A DNA stretch of 64,000 bases from Prorocentrum cordatum (GCA_963575745.1 CAUYUJ010001336.1:67501-131500); one strand, 5' to 3'; shown: positions 20,281-31,140, counted from the first letter of the stretch. Notes: generated by a model from the letters alone, not told the origin. Program-made: numbers and translations.

Positions 20281-20440
20281 GGTGGATCTCTCAAGCTCTC
20301 CGCCGCCTCTGGCGGTGTGCGGTTAACATTTGTCACGTGTGCGGAGCTACACTGTCAATGCCGCGCTTTCCTGTGGCTTTGCCGTGTTCCTGCTCGCAAC
20401 GCACACCGCCAGAGGCGGCGGAGAGCTTGAGAGATCCACC
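20281..20440. mobile_element. Foldback element with perfect 41-bp arms
   Basis: 20281-20321 begins GGTGGATCTCTCAAGCTCTC. 20400-20440 is its exact reverse complement over 41 bases. The 78-bp loop is GC-poorer. No target duplication was found at the arm edges. It could be a MITE-like element or a foldback created locally. Confidence 0.75.
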
Positions 20441-21340
20441 CACAGAAAAAAGTGTCGCTTGTGTCTCTGCCGCCTGCACGTGCAAGGTGCCTTGCGCCCG
20501 CGTAGGGGCGAAGCGTGACGCCCAGGAGTGCCCTCAGCGGAGCCACCTGTGGGTCGTGGGGCTGACGATCCTGGCGGATGAGGATAATGAGAACGAGGAC
20601 CAGTTCAGGATGATGAAGAAATTGCCGGGAGTCGTGTTCACGCGGCGGCGCCGGGAATAATGATTAAGAATTCCGTCCCCAGGCCGGGAAATTGTTTGTT
20701 TAATCTTTATTCCCGCCTTCCTCGGGCACGCACGTCGACAGTCGACGCGCTAGACGGAGTCGAAGCGAAGCGGAAGCCTAAGATTCGGAATCTATTTTAT
20801 GAATCGTCCCCCCCACTCACTCTTTCATGTAATCGTTCGGACCTGAAGGAGTTCGAGGCGGAGGGAAAACCTGGGTGCCTGATCGCGGGAGTGGTTCGGA
20901 CCTCCGCTCTTCGCGGGGAGGTTGGGCGGACCCGTGGGCAAGGCGTTGCGCGCCCAGTCTGCGAATGTCATTATAGCGCTGGCTCTCGAAGCTTCCACGC
21001 ATCCCTCTTCATCCCCTATCCCTGTCCCCCTCGAGTTCCGGTTACTCCTCGTGTTTCTTCTCGTGTTTCCTCTCCCGTTCATCCTCGTCCTCCTCGACCT
21101 CCCTCTACTCCTCCTCCTCTTCCTTCTCCGCCTTTTCCTCCTTCCGAAGATTCTGCGAATCTTCAGGACGCGGGCATGGACTCCTGAGCTTCTGCTTTGG
21201 AAAATGTTGCCTGGCTGGTGTTTCGAGGGAGGGTGTCCGAATCCGGGCTTCCGGTGCGCCTGCGCCCCGTGCCTACGATCTCTTCGCCAGGGACACCGCT
21301 TCGCGCCCCCACCCGACCTGCTGTTCGCGGAGAAGACGAC
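20441..21340. other. No gene recognised
   Basis: Unique sequence followed by pyrimidine-rich DNA at 21010-21160. No supported gene. Confidence 0.55.
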
Positions 21341-21509
21341 GATGGGCCCGCTTTCCACCACCACCAGAAGTTGGAGGGGGAGGGGGTCCTATTCCTCCTC
21401 GTCCTCCTCCTCCTCCTCCTCCTCCTCCTCCTCCTCCGCTTCGTCCTCCTCCTCCTCATCCTCCTTTCCCCTCCAACCTACGGTGGTGGTGGTGGAAAAC
21501 AGGTCCATC
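21341..21509. mobile_element. TIR element family D, copy 2 (TCC core)
   Basis: Left GATGGGCCCGCTTTCCACCA and AGTTGGAGGGGGAGGGGG. Right CCCCTCCAACCTACGG, GTGG repeats and GGAAAACAGGTCCATC. A TCC tract lies in the core. AGACGA occurs at 21334-21339 and 21510-21515, a probable target duplication offset by one base. Confidence 0.75.
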
Positions 21510-22402
21510 AGACGATCGGGGGGAGGGCGGGGGGGCGAATAGCGAAGGCGAGGGCATCGCACCTACACCTTAGGCGATGCTTAAGAAAACTTAAGTTTTC
21601 GGCCAGAGTCTCGATTATTCTTAACGTTTCAATGTAAATCTTAAGATTTCAATGGGAATTCTGGGTTTTTATTCAAGTTCTGAGACTATGAATTTCTTAA
21701 CCCATGATGTCTTAAGCATTTCGCAGGGTGTATCCGCTGTCGAGCCTCGCCGAAGACATGGACCACCCGCAACCCTGGATGCATGTATTGCATTCGCCCC
21801 GGGGCTGTTCGCCCCTATCGCCGCCTCCGGTGTTCCTTCCCTGGGGGCTGGAAGTTGGGGCAAGAGGGCTGTGGGAGCGTCCACCGGCCTTGCGGATGCG
21901 CTTCGCAATTTGGGGGCAGGGTCATCGCTCCAACAAGCGGAAGAAATATGCACCATACTCCGTATAATCTATATGTGTATATGTACACATCCGACATTCT
22001 GGCGAGTAAAGACCGATGCATGCACTTTGCATGGCAGTTTACTTCTCCCAGGGGCTGTCAGAACGGAGGTATCCTGTCCCCAGCTTTACTTCCGAGTCCC
22101 TAGAGGCGCCGTCTTCGGCCGTGGCAAGGGCAGCACGGAAGCGCTGTCTGAAATGATTGTGCCAGCTCTACCATCATAGCGAATCGCAGTCTGCCCTCAG
22201 CGCATTTGGGCAACGCAAACAACATGCGTCTCTTGCGCCGGTATGTTTGCGTAAGCTGCCCTCTCAATGTTTCGTGAGCAGTAAGCACGCTGAATAGGAC
22301 ATCGTCCTGCCAGCGGATGTCTGGCGGAACTACGTCTCACGCCCCGATGGCTCATGGCCCCAGCGACCCACAGAATATCTGTGGCAACTCAGGACCCTCA
22401 AA
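21510..22402. other. No gene recognised
   Basis: Includes repeated short CTTAAG-type motifs at 21570-21720. Otherwise unique, with no gene I can support. Confidence 0.5.
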
Positions 22403-22567
22403 TCGGGGGTGGACAGAACCCCCAACAGTGACACGTCAATTAGTGAATTGTCCGTTTTCGGTTCTCGAGAGGGCGACGTGGCCGTCAGGCTTGCGCCCGC
22501 CAGGTTTGGGCCTCAGGTCGTTTTCACTAAACCACGTTTTACTAAAGGGAGGTCTGTCCATCCCCGA
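22403..22567. mobile_element. TIR element family A, copy 1 (165 bp)
   Basis: The left end starts TCGGGGGTGGACAGAACCCC. The right end on the opposite strand matches at 18 of 21 positions. Target duplication TCAAA lies at 22398-22402 and 22568-22572. Internal blocks ACACGTC, TAGTGAATTGTCCGTTTTCG and GTTTTCACTAAA are shared with the other three copies. Too short to encode a transposase. Confidence 0.9.
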
Positions 22568-22572
22568 TCAAA

Positions 22573-23249
22573 AAGCTCAACGAAGAATGTGTCCCGATAT
22601 TTCTGATGGCAAGATGTCTGATCGTACGTCCCTTCTGGAATCGCCCTCTCTTCAGGGTGTGCCGCGCTGGCGGCCTGCGCGAGCCATCGCCTCAGGCCGC
22701 CGTGCCCTCCACCTGGGACCAGGTTTGTCCCCGTCGCATAGGTCTTCTGCTTGCTTCAGTCGTGGGGCCATTTGTGCAAGCTGCGCAGCTACTTCGGACG
22801 CGTACGACTGGGCAGAGAGGATAACAGGTTCGCGCTCTCCGCGCCCTGCCCTTCTCCTCCTCTTCTCACTTGACGTAGTTGATGTGCGGTGGTCTGTTCT
22901 GGTGGCATCTCGCTCCCACAGAAACTATGCGACCCGAAGCGGGGGGTCTTACCCTGCGGAGTCAATTCACGCGTGATGGCTTGCGCTCATGAAGTGAGTA
23001 TCGTGCATACTCTATTCGTTCTTTCTGACCTCCTCTTCCTCGTGCACTCGTTCCTCCTCAATAGGACTGGGCGTGTGCAACTGTTTATCCGCAGCACGGC
23101 TGGTTTATCGTTCAGGCCCCGGTTCACTACACGAGTTTGTTGATCGAGCGCCTGCTTGTTTGGCGTCCCCTGTTGACTTGGCGAATGTTTGACTCGCATG
23201 GCGGTGGTCGCCATGATGTGTGGAGAAGCAAGAGGTCATGAGAATGATT
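22573..23249. other. No gene recognised
   Basis: Unique sequence. Short frames only, without recognisable features. Confidence 0.5.
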
Positions 23250-23340
23250 CGTTCCAGGATTCCCAAGGTTCCAGGATACTCCATGCTTCCTCATGTTCCG
23301 CACCTGCTACTCCGCTGGATCCTCTGGGAATCCTGGAACG
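23250..23340. repeat. Foldback with 16-bp perfect arms
   Basis: CGTTCCAGGATTCCCA at 23250-23265 and its reverse complement at 23325-23340. GGTTCCAGGAT is repeated just inside the left arm. Confidence 0.7.
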
Positions 23341-23729
23341 TGTCATGACAACATTCTCGCCCTACCATCGGAAACAGTTGCCGCCCTGCCGACATTGGAG
23401 CGACCCGCGCCGTCGGGAATAGGCCCAACACGCTCCGTGCCATCGCAAAGTCGCCACCAGGCCGTCGCTGGAGCGATTCGGGTCCTTGACGCGGCTGGCC
23501 CGCCCCCCGTCCAACCCCGCAGAGTGCCTTGCGGTAAAAACTTGCGCGCGGGCGCGAGCATGCGCGAGCTCGCGCGCGGGGCGGCGAGCGGGGACAAGGT
23601 TGAGCAGGAGGACCAGTACAAGCCCAAGACTCATCAACGATGTAAGAATAAACCCTCCCTCCAAGCTCCCTCTCTGCAGGCCCCTACAAGGGCTCATTTC
23701 CCACTGAGGGAAGTGCCCCGTTGGGAGAC

Positions 23730-23880
23730 GACCGCTTGAAGATCCTGAAGCGTGCCAAAACAATATTCTCGGCACTCGAACGCTACGAATCAACCTAAAG
23801 GCTGCGTCTTGACGATCCTGAATCGTGCCACAGCACCATTCTTGGGATTTCAACACCGCGGATCAACGTAACTTTTTGCG
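23730..23880. repeat. Two-unit degenerate repeat
   Basis: GATCCTGAAGCGTGCCAAAA and GATCCTGAATCGTGCCACAG begin two similar units about 77 bp apart, each ending in a GAATCAAC or GGATCAAC box. Confidence 0.55.
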
Positions 23881-23944
23881 CCTGGCAATCCTAAGTCATT
23901 CCGCATTCCTGATACGCTGGCCACGAGAATCCGCGAAACTCTTC

Positions 23945-24295
23945 TGTCATTTTTGAAACGAATGTGCGCGGCGCTAAGGCGAGAGTAGCATTTTAAACTT
24001 CGCCCGCCCTCAGTCCGCGAAGCTCTTGCAATTGTTAAAGACGAGTGTGCGCGGCGCTCAGGCGATAGCCACATTTTGAAAGCGGCCCGCCATCAATCAG
24101 TGAAGCTCTTGCAATTGTGTAAGACGAGTGTGCGCGGCGCGAAGGAGAATGCAAAATTTTCAAATCGCCCGCCCTCAATCAGCGAAACACTTCGAATGTT
24201 TGAAACGAGTGTGCGCGGCGCGAAGGCGAGATCCACGTGTTGAAAACCACTCGCCCTTAATCCGTGAAATGTCTGCCAATGTTTAAGCTTCAGGG
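23945..24295. repeat. Array of family H units, about 90 bp each
   Basis: Four clear units: GAAACGAGTGTGCGCGGCGC, then AAGGCGAGA, CATTTTGAAA, CGCCCGCCCTCAATC and CGTGAAGC. This is the best-preserved array of the family. Confidence 0.85.
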
Positions 24296-24599
24296 TCATA
24301 AATGGTGGGAAGTCTCAGGCGAATCGCCCGGCCCGCCTTTCGACCGGCCTCGGGGGCGACAGGGAGGAGTTAGTCAAAAGGCAAAGGAATGGAGAAAGAG
24401 GAAAAGGAGGAGGCGGATGAAGGGGACGACGAGGGACGGGGGGAGGATGAGAGGGGCGAAGGAGGAGATCAGGCAGGCCTAGGCTGAGGATAACTTGCTC
24501 CAGAGCGCTCTCAGAGTGTCCCCGAGCGCTCGGGACCGGCCGCGGCGCCCGACACATCTTCCAGACGTGCCGGTTCTCAGAGATCCCAGATCTACCAGG

Positions 24600-24742
24600 T
24601 GGGACAAAAAAATACAGACACAAGTAATCGTCGATTCCCACGGACATATCAGAACATATGGGAAGTGGGGGGGAAGACAGACACCCAGAAAATATGGGAA
24701 AATATTGGGAATCCTGTGATTTGTGTGTATTTATTTAATCGC
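24600..24742. repeat. Short dispersed repeat K, copy 1
   Basis: Shares GGGACAAAAA, CAGACACAA, AATCGTCGA, GGAAGTGGGGGGG, AATATGGGAAAA and TTTGTGTGTATTTATTT in order with 45293-45440. The ends are loosely inverted (AAATACAGACACAA against AAATACACACAAAT). Confidence 0.75.
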
Positions 24743-24764
24743 TTCGCTCATTCCGCCGGCCCTG

Positions 24765-24975
24765 GAGCGCTATTTGGGGCCTCTTGGGGCCGTCGTGGGG
24801 GCTTCTTGGGGGCTTCTTGGGAGCGTCTTGGAGCTCCTTGGCGGCGTATTGGGCTCCCCTGGGGCCTCTTGGGGGGCTCTTGGGGGCCCCTTGGGGCGGG
24901 AGGGGGGGTAGTCGTTGGCAGCCCCCCCCCCCCTCGGAGGCCACGATCCTCGTGAGGGGTGGCGAAAAAATAGCC
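24765..24975. repeat. CTTGGGG minisatellite with shared tail
   Basis: The array covers 24765-24905. The tail GAGGCCACGATCCTCGTGAG at 24925-24975 matches the tail at 8940-9000. Confidence 0.75.
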
Positions 24976-25478
24976 TCCCCCCTGGGGATCGCCCGGGGGT
25001 CAGCTGGGGATCGGCCGGGGTGTTTTTCGTCCGGGGCCCCCCAGGGGCCGTCCCGCGCGCGCGAACTAGAAATATTGTTAAGTAGTTACCGGAGATCTTA
25101 GCACGCCTCTGGCCCGTTGGGCCGGCGAATTTGTGTGTCCCAGGGCCCCTTCGATCTATCCTCATCCGCACTCGTCCTCGCCCTGCCCTCGTCTGAGGGG
25201 AGGGATGGTGGTGAGGCCGAGGGCGAGGATGGTGGATTGGCCGCGCACCGCTGTGACGGATTTCGACCGGACGGTGCTCGAGCGTCGCTCTGGCGGCCCG
25301 CGCGCGCGAAGCGCGGGCACGGCGCGTCCTCGCCGCCTCCGCTCGGGCGCCGGCCCGCGGCCAAGCGCGGCGCGTCCTCCGCCGAGGCTACAACTCCCCA
25401 GAGCGCCACTGCTGCGTGTGCGGCCGGGGGCCCAGCGTCGCAGCGTCGCCGGCCTCGAGGATCAGAGGATGGCGAGCT

Positions 25479-25675
25479 GGGCCTGTTTTCCACTATAATT
25501 TTGGAGGGGGGGAAGGGGTGGAGGAGGAGGAGGAGGGGGAGGAGGAGGAGGAGGGGGAGGAGGAGGAGGAGGAGGAGGAGGAGGGGGAGGAGGAGGAGGA
25601 GGAGGAGGAGGAGGAGGAGGACTCCCTCCCCCTCCTACTTATGGTGGTGGTGGTGGTGGAAAAAAGGCCCATCAG
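25479..25675. mobile_element. TIR element family D, copy 3 (GGA core), 8-bp duplication
   Basis: Left GGGCCTGTTTTCCACTATAA and TTTGGAGGGGGG. Right CCTACTTATGGTGGTGG, GTGG repeats and GGAAAAAAGGCCCATCAG. The core is about 115 bp of GGA triplets. GGCGAGCT occurs at 25471-25478 and 25676-25683, a perfect 8-bp duplication, as hAT-type transposition would leave. Confidence 0.85.
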
Positions 25676-25698
25676 GGCGAGCTGAGGCCACTGTGGTT

Positions 25699-25870
25699 TC
25701 AAGTCGGGCATGTCCCTCTACAGAAGGAATATTCAAGAGTAGTCATAAACCAGTCCGATGACGATTTTCTTTGCTTTTACTATTGTTGGATATGTTTTGA
25801 ACATGTGTGGACATTTTTGTTATATATTTGTTCGTCCAAAAGCCGCTTATATGGGGACGTGCCCGACCTA
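25699..25870. mobile_element. TIR element family E, copy 1
   Basis: Left TCAAGTCGGGCATGTCCC. Right, on the opposite strand, TAGGTCGGGCACGTCCCC. The internal block TTCGTCCAAAAGCCGCTT is shared with copies at 50312-50470 and 51420-51576. Flanks ACTGTGGTT (25690-25698) and ACTGTAGTT (25871-25879) agree at eight of nine bases, a likely target duplication. It lies directly beside family D copy 3. Confidence 0.7.
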
Positions 25871-25879
25871 ACTGTAGTT

Positions 25880-27225
25880 GGCCTTCGCGGGGAGCCTGGC
25901 CCTTATCGCCATGCCGGACGCAGCTTGGAAAATTTGTGCGTTTGGCTTTGGGGAGGGGTTGGGGGACCGGCCTCAATTCACCCTGCTCCGAGAGGGGGGG
26001 GAGGAGGAGGAGGATGAGCAGGAGGAGGAGCAGGAGGAGGAGGACGACGAGGGACCCGACCTTCTTGCGTCGTGAAATCATTCGGTGTGGGGATTCCTTT
26101 TGTGTGCACCTCTTTTCCTGCGTGTTCTCTGCGTATGAGTGTCTGAGTGTGAGCGAGGCTGGGCGACTGAGTTCGAGTGCGCCGTGAGGCCCGTGATGCA
26201 CCGCTAGCTGGCCCCTCCTCGGGTGGCTCAAACGCAATGCTTGCTGCATCGCAGATGAGGCACGCCTACCCCGCAAACAAGTGTTTCGCTAGAGAAATTC
26301 GAGACGCTTCGCTTCGCTTCAAGTCGCGGTTTCTCCCCCCTTCGTCGGGGCCCACGGCCGTCTGTGGCTCAGCCTTGACTTTCCGTGCTCCTGCCACGCC
26401 GCGGTTGCAACCCTGGTTTCAGTCCCGGGTCCTCCCCGTGGTGTCGGTGCTCGCCTGTCGCCACTTCCGGCGTGCTGACTACGGGCTCGTGATCCGCCCC
26501 TCTTCTGGGCTCTTGGTGTGCGGCCTTGCTGGCGCCACTTCATGCACCTGTTCGTGGTGACCCGCGCCATTTTGGCCGCGCGGCAGTTTGGCTGCTTCTC
26601 GTGCTCGTGCGTTCGTGCGTTCTGCTGCCGTCGGGCCTTGCGGCTTCGGCCACCCTGGTTCCTCGCAGCCTGCCAACGCTCACGCCCACACTGGGCATCA
26701 ATTCGACTTCCGACTGTCGGTCTTCTTGGCTGCGGCCACCCTGGTACTCTCGCAGTTGTCCGGGGTCTTGCGCCCTTGCATTAATTGCTCGGCTTTGTCC
26801 CTGGTCGTCGTTCTTCCCGGCTACCTGACGCTTCCGACGCCTTGCATACTTGCACGCCGGCAGTACTACTCAGTTTCAGCCAGCCCCCTCCACTCGCCGG
26901 TCCGCCGCTGAGGTGCTGCGTGAGGCTCCGCCTAGCCGCTTTAGGTGAGGCTGCGCCCCGCTGCTTTAGGTGAATTTGTCGCTGCGTGCCCCGCTTTGAC
27001 TGGACTCGCCGCTGGCGCGCTCGCCAGCGGCCGCTGACTAAAAAAGTAACCTTGCCAGCCCATCCGGAAACGATGCCTAGACATGTTGCCCTGATCAGGG
27101 ATGTGGAGGAGCACGCAGTGGAAGAAAGGGCTTGGTAAGACGTCAGGCCCCAAGAAGGGGAGGATGGAGGAGGAATCGGAGGAGCAGGAGGAGGAATAAG
27201 GAGAGGGAGAAGGGGAGGGGGGAGA
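25880..27225. other. No gene recognised
   Basis: A GGA stretch at 26000-26045, then GC-rich sequence with CGTGCTC, TTGCGGC and CCTCGCAG motifs. Frames on either strand show no domain. Confidence 0.5.
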
Positions 27226-27229
27226 AGGA

Positions 27230-27920
27230 AGTCTTGGGTGCCTCTGGGGGGGCGTCTTGGGGCCTCTTGGGGGTCTTTTTTGGAGCCTCTTGGAGGAATC
27301 TTGGGGCGTCTCCTCCTGGGTACCTCTAGGGGCCGTCTTGGGGCACCCTTGGGAGTCTCGGGGGCCATTTTGGAAGAAATCGATGCAAGGACGGGCCGTG
27401 ATAGATTAGGGCCCCCCAGGAGGCCAACATGTGATCACAACCTTAGTATCAATGATGCTGGCTTTCTCGCCGAGGCCTCTTGGGGCGTCGTGCGTGCCTC
27501 TGGGGGGCCTCTTGGGGGCCTCTTGAGGGTCTCTTGGGAGCCTCTTGGGGGCATCTTTGAGGCCTCGTGGGGCCTCTTCGGCACCTCTTGGATCCGTCTT
27601 GAGGCACACTTAGGAGCCTCGGGGGCCATCTTGGGAACGTCTCGGAACAGATCGATGAAAGAGCGGGTCGTCCTAAATCATGCCCCCCCCCACCCCCAAA
27701 CAGAAGGCTAACATGTGGTCACAAACTTCATGGTATCAATGATGTTGGCCTTCTCGCCGATTCCTCTTGGGGCGCCTTGGGTGCCTCTTGGTGGCATCTT
27801 GGAGCCTCTTGGGAGTCGCTTGGGGCCTCCTGGACGCCTCTTGGGGAACTCTTGGGGCAGTCTTGGGAGTCTCGGGGGCCATGTTGGGGTGATCTTGGAT
27901 GTCATCAGTCATTGGCGCCC
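27230..27920. repeat. Higher-order CTTGGGG repeat
   Basis: Three CTTGGGG arrays are separated by a unit reading AACATGTGRTCACAA, then ATCAATGATG, TTGGC and TTCTCGCCGA. The unit starts at 27426, 27711 and (diverged) 27935, so array plus spacer repeats at about 225-285 bp. Confidence 0.75.
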
Positions 27921-28029
27921 CACCCCATGAGGCCAAGATGTGGCCAAAACCTTTGCGCCATCAGTGATGTTGGCTTCCTCGCCGAGACCAGTTTGAACGC
28001 ACTAACTGCTCGCAGATCACCCCTCCAGA

Positions 28030-28138
28030 CCCCGGAGGAAGTTGGGAGGGGCAGGGGTTCACCCATCACCAAAGGGGAAGAGGGAGGATGGAAGAGGAAA
28101 CGCTTCAAAACTCCCGAAAGGGCTGGTGGAAGTCCCAC
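28030..28138 (+). repeat. Dispersed repeat shared with 9055-9175
   Basis: GGGAGGGGCAGGGGTTCACC, AAAGGGGAAGAGGG and GAAAGGGCTGGTGGAA in the same order as the first copy. Confidence 0.6.
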
Positions 28139-29040
28139 TTGTTGGCGCGAGCGGGCCCGTGCAGTGCCCTTTGGCGGCTCCCCTGTCGGGGGGGCCAAAT
28201 GCCATACATGCTACTGCACTCAGCGGTGACGATGAGGCTCTGAAGCGTGAGACGCGTCTACCTCCGCTGCATCACAGTGGCCATGGGGCCCACGAAGCAC
28301 CAAGCGCTCCGCTTTGGGACATCCCCGCGGCGCCCTGGGCGAGACCGGGCCCGTGCCATACTGCCTGGCAGTTCCCCCTTCGGAGTGCCTTCTGCCACGC
28401 CTGCGATGCAGCGGTGGTCGTGGGGCTCTGGGCGCGAACGGGCTTGCGTAATGCCCATTGGCGTTCTTGTTCTTTCCTTTGCCTTTGCCTTTGCCCTTCG
28501 ACACGTCCAGCTGGCCTTTCCCTTTGCCTTGGCTCCCCTTCCCCTGCCACCACCGCCCATTCTGCCAGGGCGTCGGCGGATGGACCTTGGGTGGTCCGAG
28601 TGCCATGCCTGCTACATGGCGGTGGTCATGAGACCCTGAGTAGAGACCCGTCTACCTCCAACAACACGTGCTGCGCTTGAAACATTCGGGGGCCAGAGCT
28701 CAGAGGCGATTGATTGAAGCCACGTTTCTGTGTCTGGTCGCTTCCTCGATTTTGTATTTGTTCTTGCCCAGAACCCACGGCCTGAAGACAGCCCAGGAGA
28801 GGTCTCGAGGCGGAGACAGAACGAATTTAGGGACGTTGGATCGCCTCCCGAGGAGTTGCTCCCAGGTCGTGCACGGTGCACGTGCCATCCTCCCCATCAG
28901 TCTGTCTGCACACTGGGCGGCTCGCTTCTCCCGTCGGCTTAGGGAAATCTCTGCTCGGATCCCCCGGAACATGGGCGGAGGCCACCTAAAGTGCCTTCCC
29001 CTTGGCACCTGCTTGCCACCGCCCCCTGAGAATCGGCGGC
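28139..29040. other. Loosely repeated sequence, no gene
   Basis: GTGCCATGCCTGCTACATGG and related stretches recur near 28200, 28380 and 28600 together with GTCTACCTCC. CCTTTGCCTTTGCC runs lie near 28480. No coding frame stands out. Confidence 0.5.
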
Positions 29041-29044
29041 GGGC

Positions 29045-29145
29045 GAGGGGAGGAAGTGAGAAGGGGCGGGCCTTCTCAGAAGCTTCGGAAGTCCCCCAGG
29101 CTTCTGAGAAGCTTTCTAAGCCTTCCCCGGAGCTTGGCATCGATC
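29045..29145 (-). repeat. Inverted copy of the 11715-11835 repeat
   Basis: TGAGAAGGGGCGGGCCTTCT, CGGAAGTCCCCC, CTTCTGAGAAG and CTAAGCCTTCCCCG form the reverse complement of the copy at 11.7 kb. Confidence 0.8.
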
Positions 29146-29318
29146 GGACGTGTGCATGTTTCCTTCGGCGAGGACCCTCGAGGAGCATCCTCGATCATTT
29201 GGGGACTCAACCACGCACGGAACCGAAGACAGCACAGGGAATGGACGTCCGAGCGATGGCCAGGGAGAGAAACACACTCCCAGAAGGCCTGCCCAGAGGC
29301 CTTCCGAGAAGGCTTTCT

Positions 29319-29490
29319 TCGGAGGTGGACAGAACCCCCAACAGTGACACGTCGATTAGTGAATTGTCCGTTTTCGGTTCTCGAGAGGGCGCCGTGGCCG
29401 TTATTTTCCAGGCTTGCGCCCGCCAGGTTTGGGCCTCAGGTCGTTTTCATTAAACCACGTTTTACTAAAGGGGGTTCTGTCCATCCCCGA
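29319..29490. mobile_element. TIR element family A, copy 2 (172 bp)
   Basis: The left end TCGGAGGTGGACAGAACCCC and the right end on the opposite strand match at 19 of 21. Target duplication TTTCT lies at 29314-29318 and 29491-29495. The interior is nearly the same as copy 1, with a few extra bases near 29400. Confidence 0.9.
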
Positions 29491-29495
29491 TTTCT

Positions 29496-31026
29496 CCTCC
29501 TCACTTCCCCCCCTCGCTCGCCGCCCAGAGAAGTGCCCGAGGCCGGTCCACGGGGCCCCCTGGCCGCCTCCCTGCACAGGACCTGGCCGTGCCGCGCTCG
29601 GCCGCCGGCGCTCCAAGGCAAGCACAACTCGTCCGGCGCCCCCGCGGACGAGAACTCGACGGCGCCACCGGCCTGAGACGGCGAGCTGAGACCCGAGGAC
29701 ATGAATTGGTCACGACTTCGTGCTAGGGCTTAGGAGAGGAGGATGGCCGTGGGCCGTGTGAGAAAGCGGCACGGCCAGGAGAGGAAGGGCTGCGAGTGTA
29801 CAGGTGCGGGAGGGACTGCAGGGAGCCAGGGCGGCATGGCCAGGTGCCCTGGGTGGCCAGGGGGAGGACCCGAGTTCCAGAGTCTGGAGGGACTGCGTGC
29901 CTGGGGAGACCCACGGATTGATATGGAACGTATGCCACCCACGACATTTCAGGTTCCCCTTCCACGCGAACGCTGAGTTGCGCGCTTTTCCCCCCCCACG
30001 GGAAATGTGGCGGCGGGTTGCTCGAACATGCCAGGGTCCGCGAGGTAGAGAAGCTCATATCACATCGATCGTCTAGGATCCCAACATCTTGTTGAGACAT
30101 TGATTCTGTTGTCTCTTTTTTGAGCCCTCTGAGGGATTGGCCATGTCGAAACCTATTGGATAGTCACGACGGGGTATGATGGGGTGATCCTGTCTTTGGG
30201 AGGTCCTTGAAGCATCGGAAGATCTCATAGAGCTAATATGGGTGTTGTGCGTACGTCTGCAGGGCCACATTGGCAGACCATGTGTTTCTTTTATGCGAGC
30301 AGCTGGCCAGGGCCTGGGGGTGCCAGAAGGTCCTGAGGTCTAAGAAGGTGGGAGGGGTGTTCGTGAGTTCGGAAGATCTTGCGATGTTCCAAGGTGGATG
30401 TTCAGTGGTCGTGGACTCACCTCGAAGCCCGCACGCGCGATTTAGCCGAGAGCAGGCATGAGCAACACACCAGCATAGGCAGAGCTCTCGGGGTGGCCGC
30501 GAAGGGTGGCGACGCCTTTGGATGGTGTGTCGGGGAGGCCTCGGGTCATCGGGAGTTTCTGGGGGAAGCCGGATGCATGCCTCAAGGCGGTTCTCGGAGA
30601 AGCCCACCGCTGTTCGGCGCTCTTTCCCTCCCGAGTGCTTCCAGGGGAGCTGCTAGCATGTACCTGCGGCCGTGTGATGCCGTGCCGGAGCTCGGGACAG
30701 CTGGCCTCGCCCAGCATGTCATCACATCTTCATTTGCTCAGGGCATCCCGGCCCCACCAGCCCACCTGTCCAAGTGGGGATAGGTCCCGCGAAGCCCGAA
30801 GGGAACAGCATACATCCACACCTGGGGGTGGGGGGTACGCCGGCCGGTGGGGCCAAGGCCACGCTAGTGGGGATGGGGCTCAGGTCAAACGATGCTCACG
30901 GCCTCGTTTGTGCCTTGTGGGGTCTCGGGGAAACGCAGCCCAAGTTGTCCACGAGTCATCGCGGGGATTTTGTCGCCAGCCACACCATGCGTTCGTAGCC
31001 CCCGCGCCCCGCCGGGGAAGAGGTCC
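29496..31026. other. No gene recognised
   Basis: Unique GC-rich sequence. Several frames of 60-210 codons exist on both strands but none shows a recognisable domain or a clear strand preference. Confidence 0.5.
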
Positions 31027-31058
31027 CTCGCCACATTGGGGGCCCCCAATGTGGCGAG
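31027..31058. repeat. Perfect 32-bp palindrome
   Basis: CTCGCCACATTGGGGG is followed directly by its reverse complement, with no spacer. Confidence 0.95.
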
Positions 31059-31140
31059 CCCCAGCTGGGGGCCAAGGCGCAAGCACCATTGGGTGTCCAA
31101 CACAAGCGATGCAAGCACGGCAGATCAAAAGCGGAACGGA

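Noticed and set aside
26566-26576. GCCATTTTGGC, part of the spliced leader
   Set aside because: Only 11 bases match and neither flank fits, so chance is enough.
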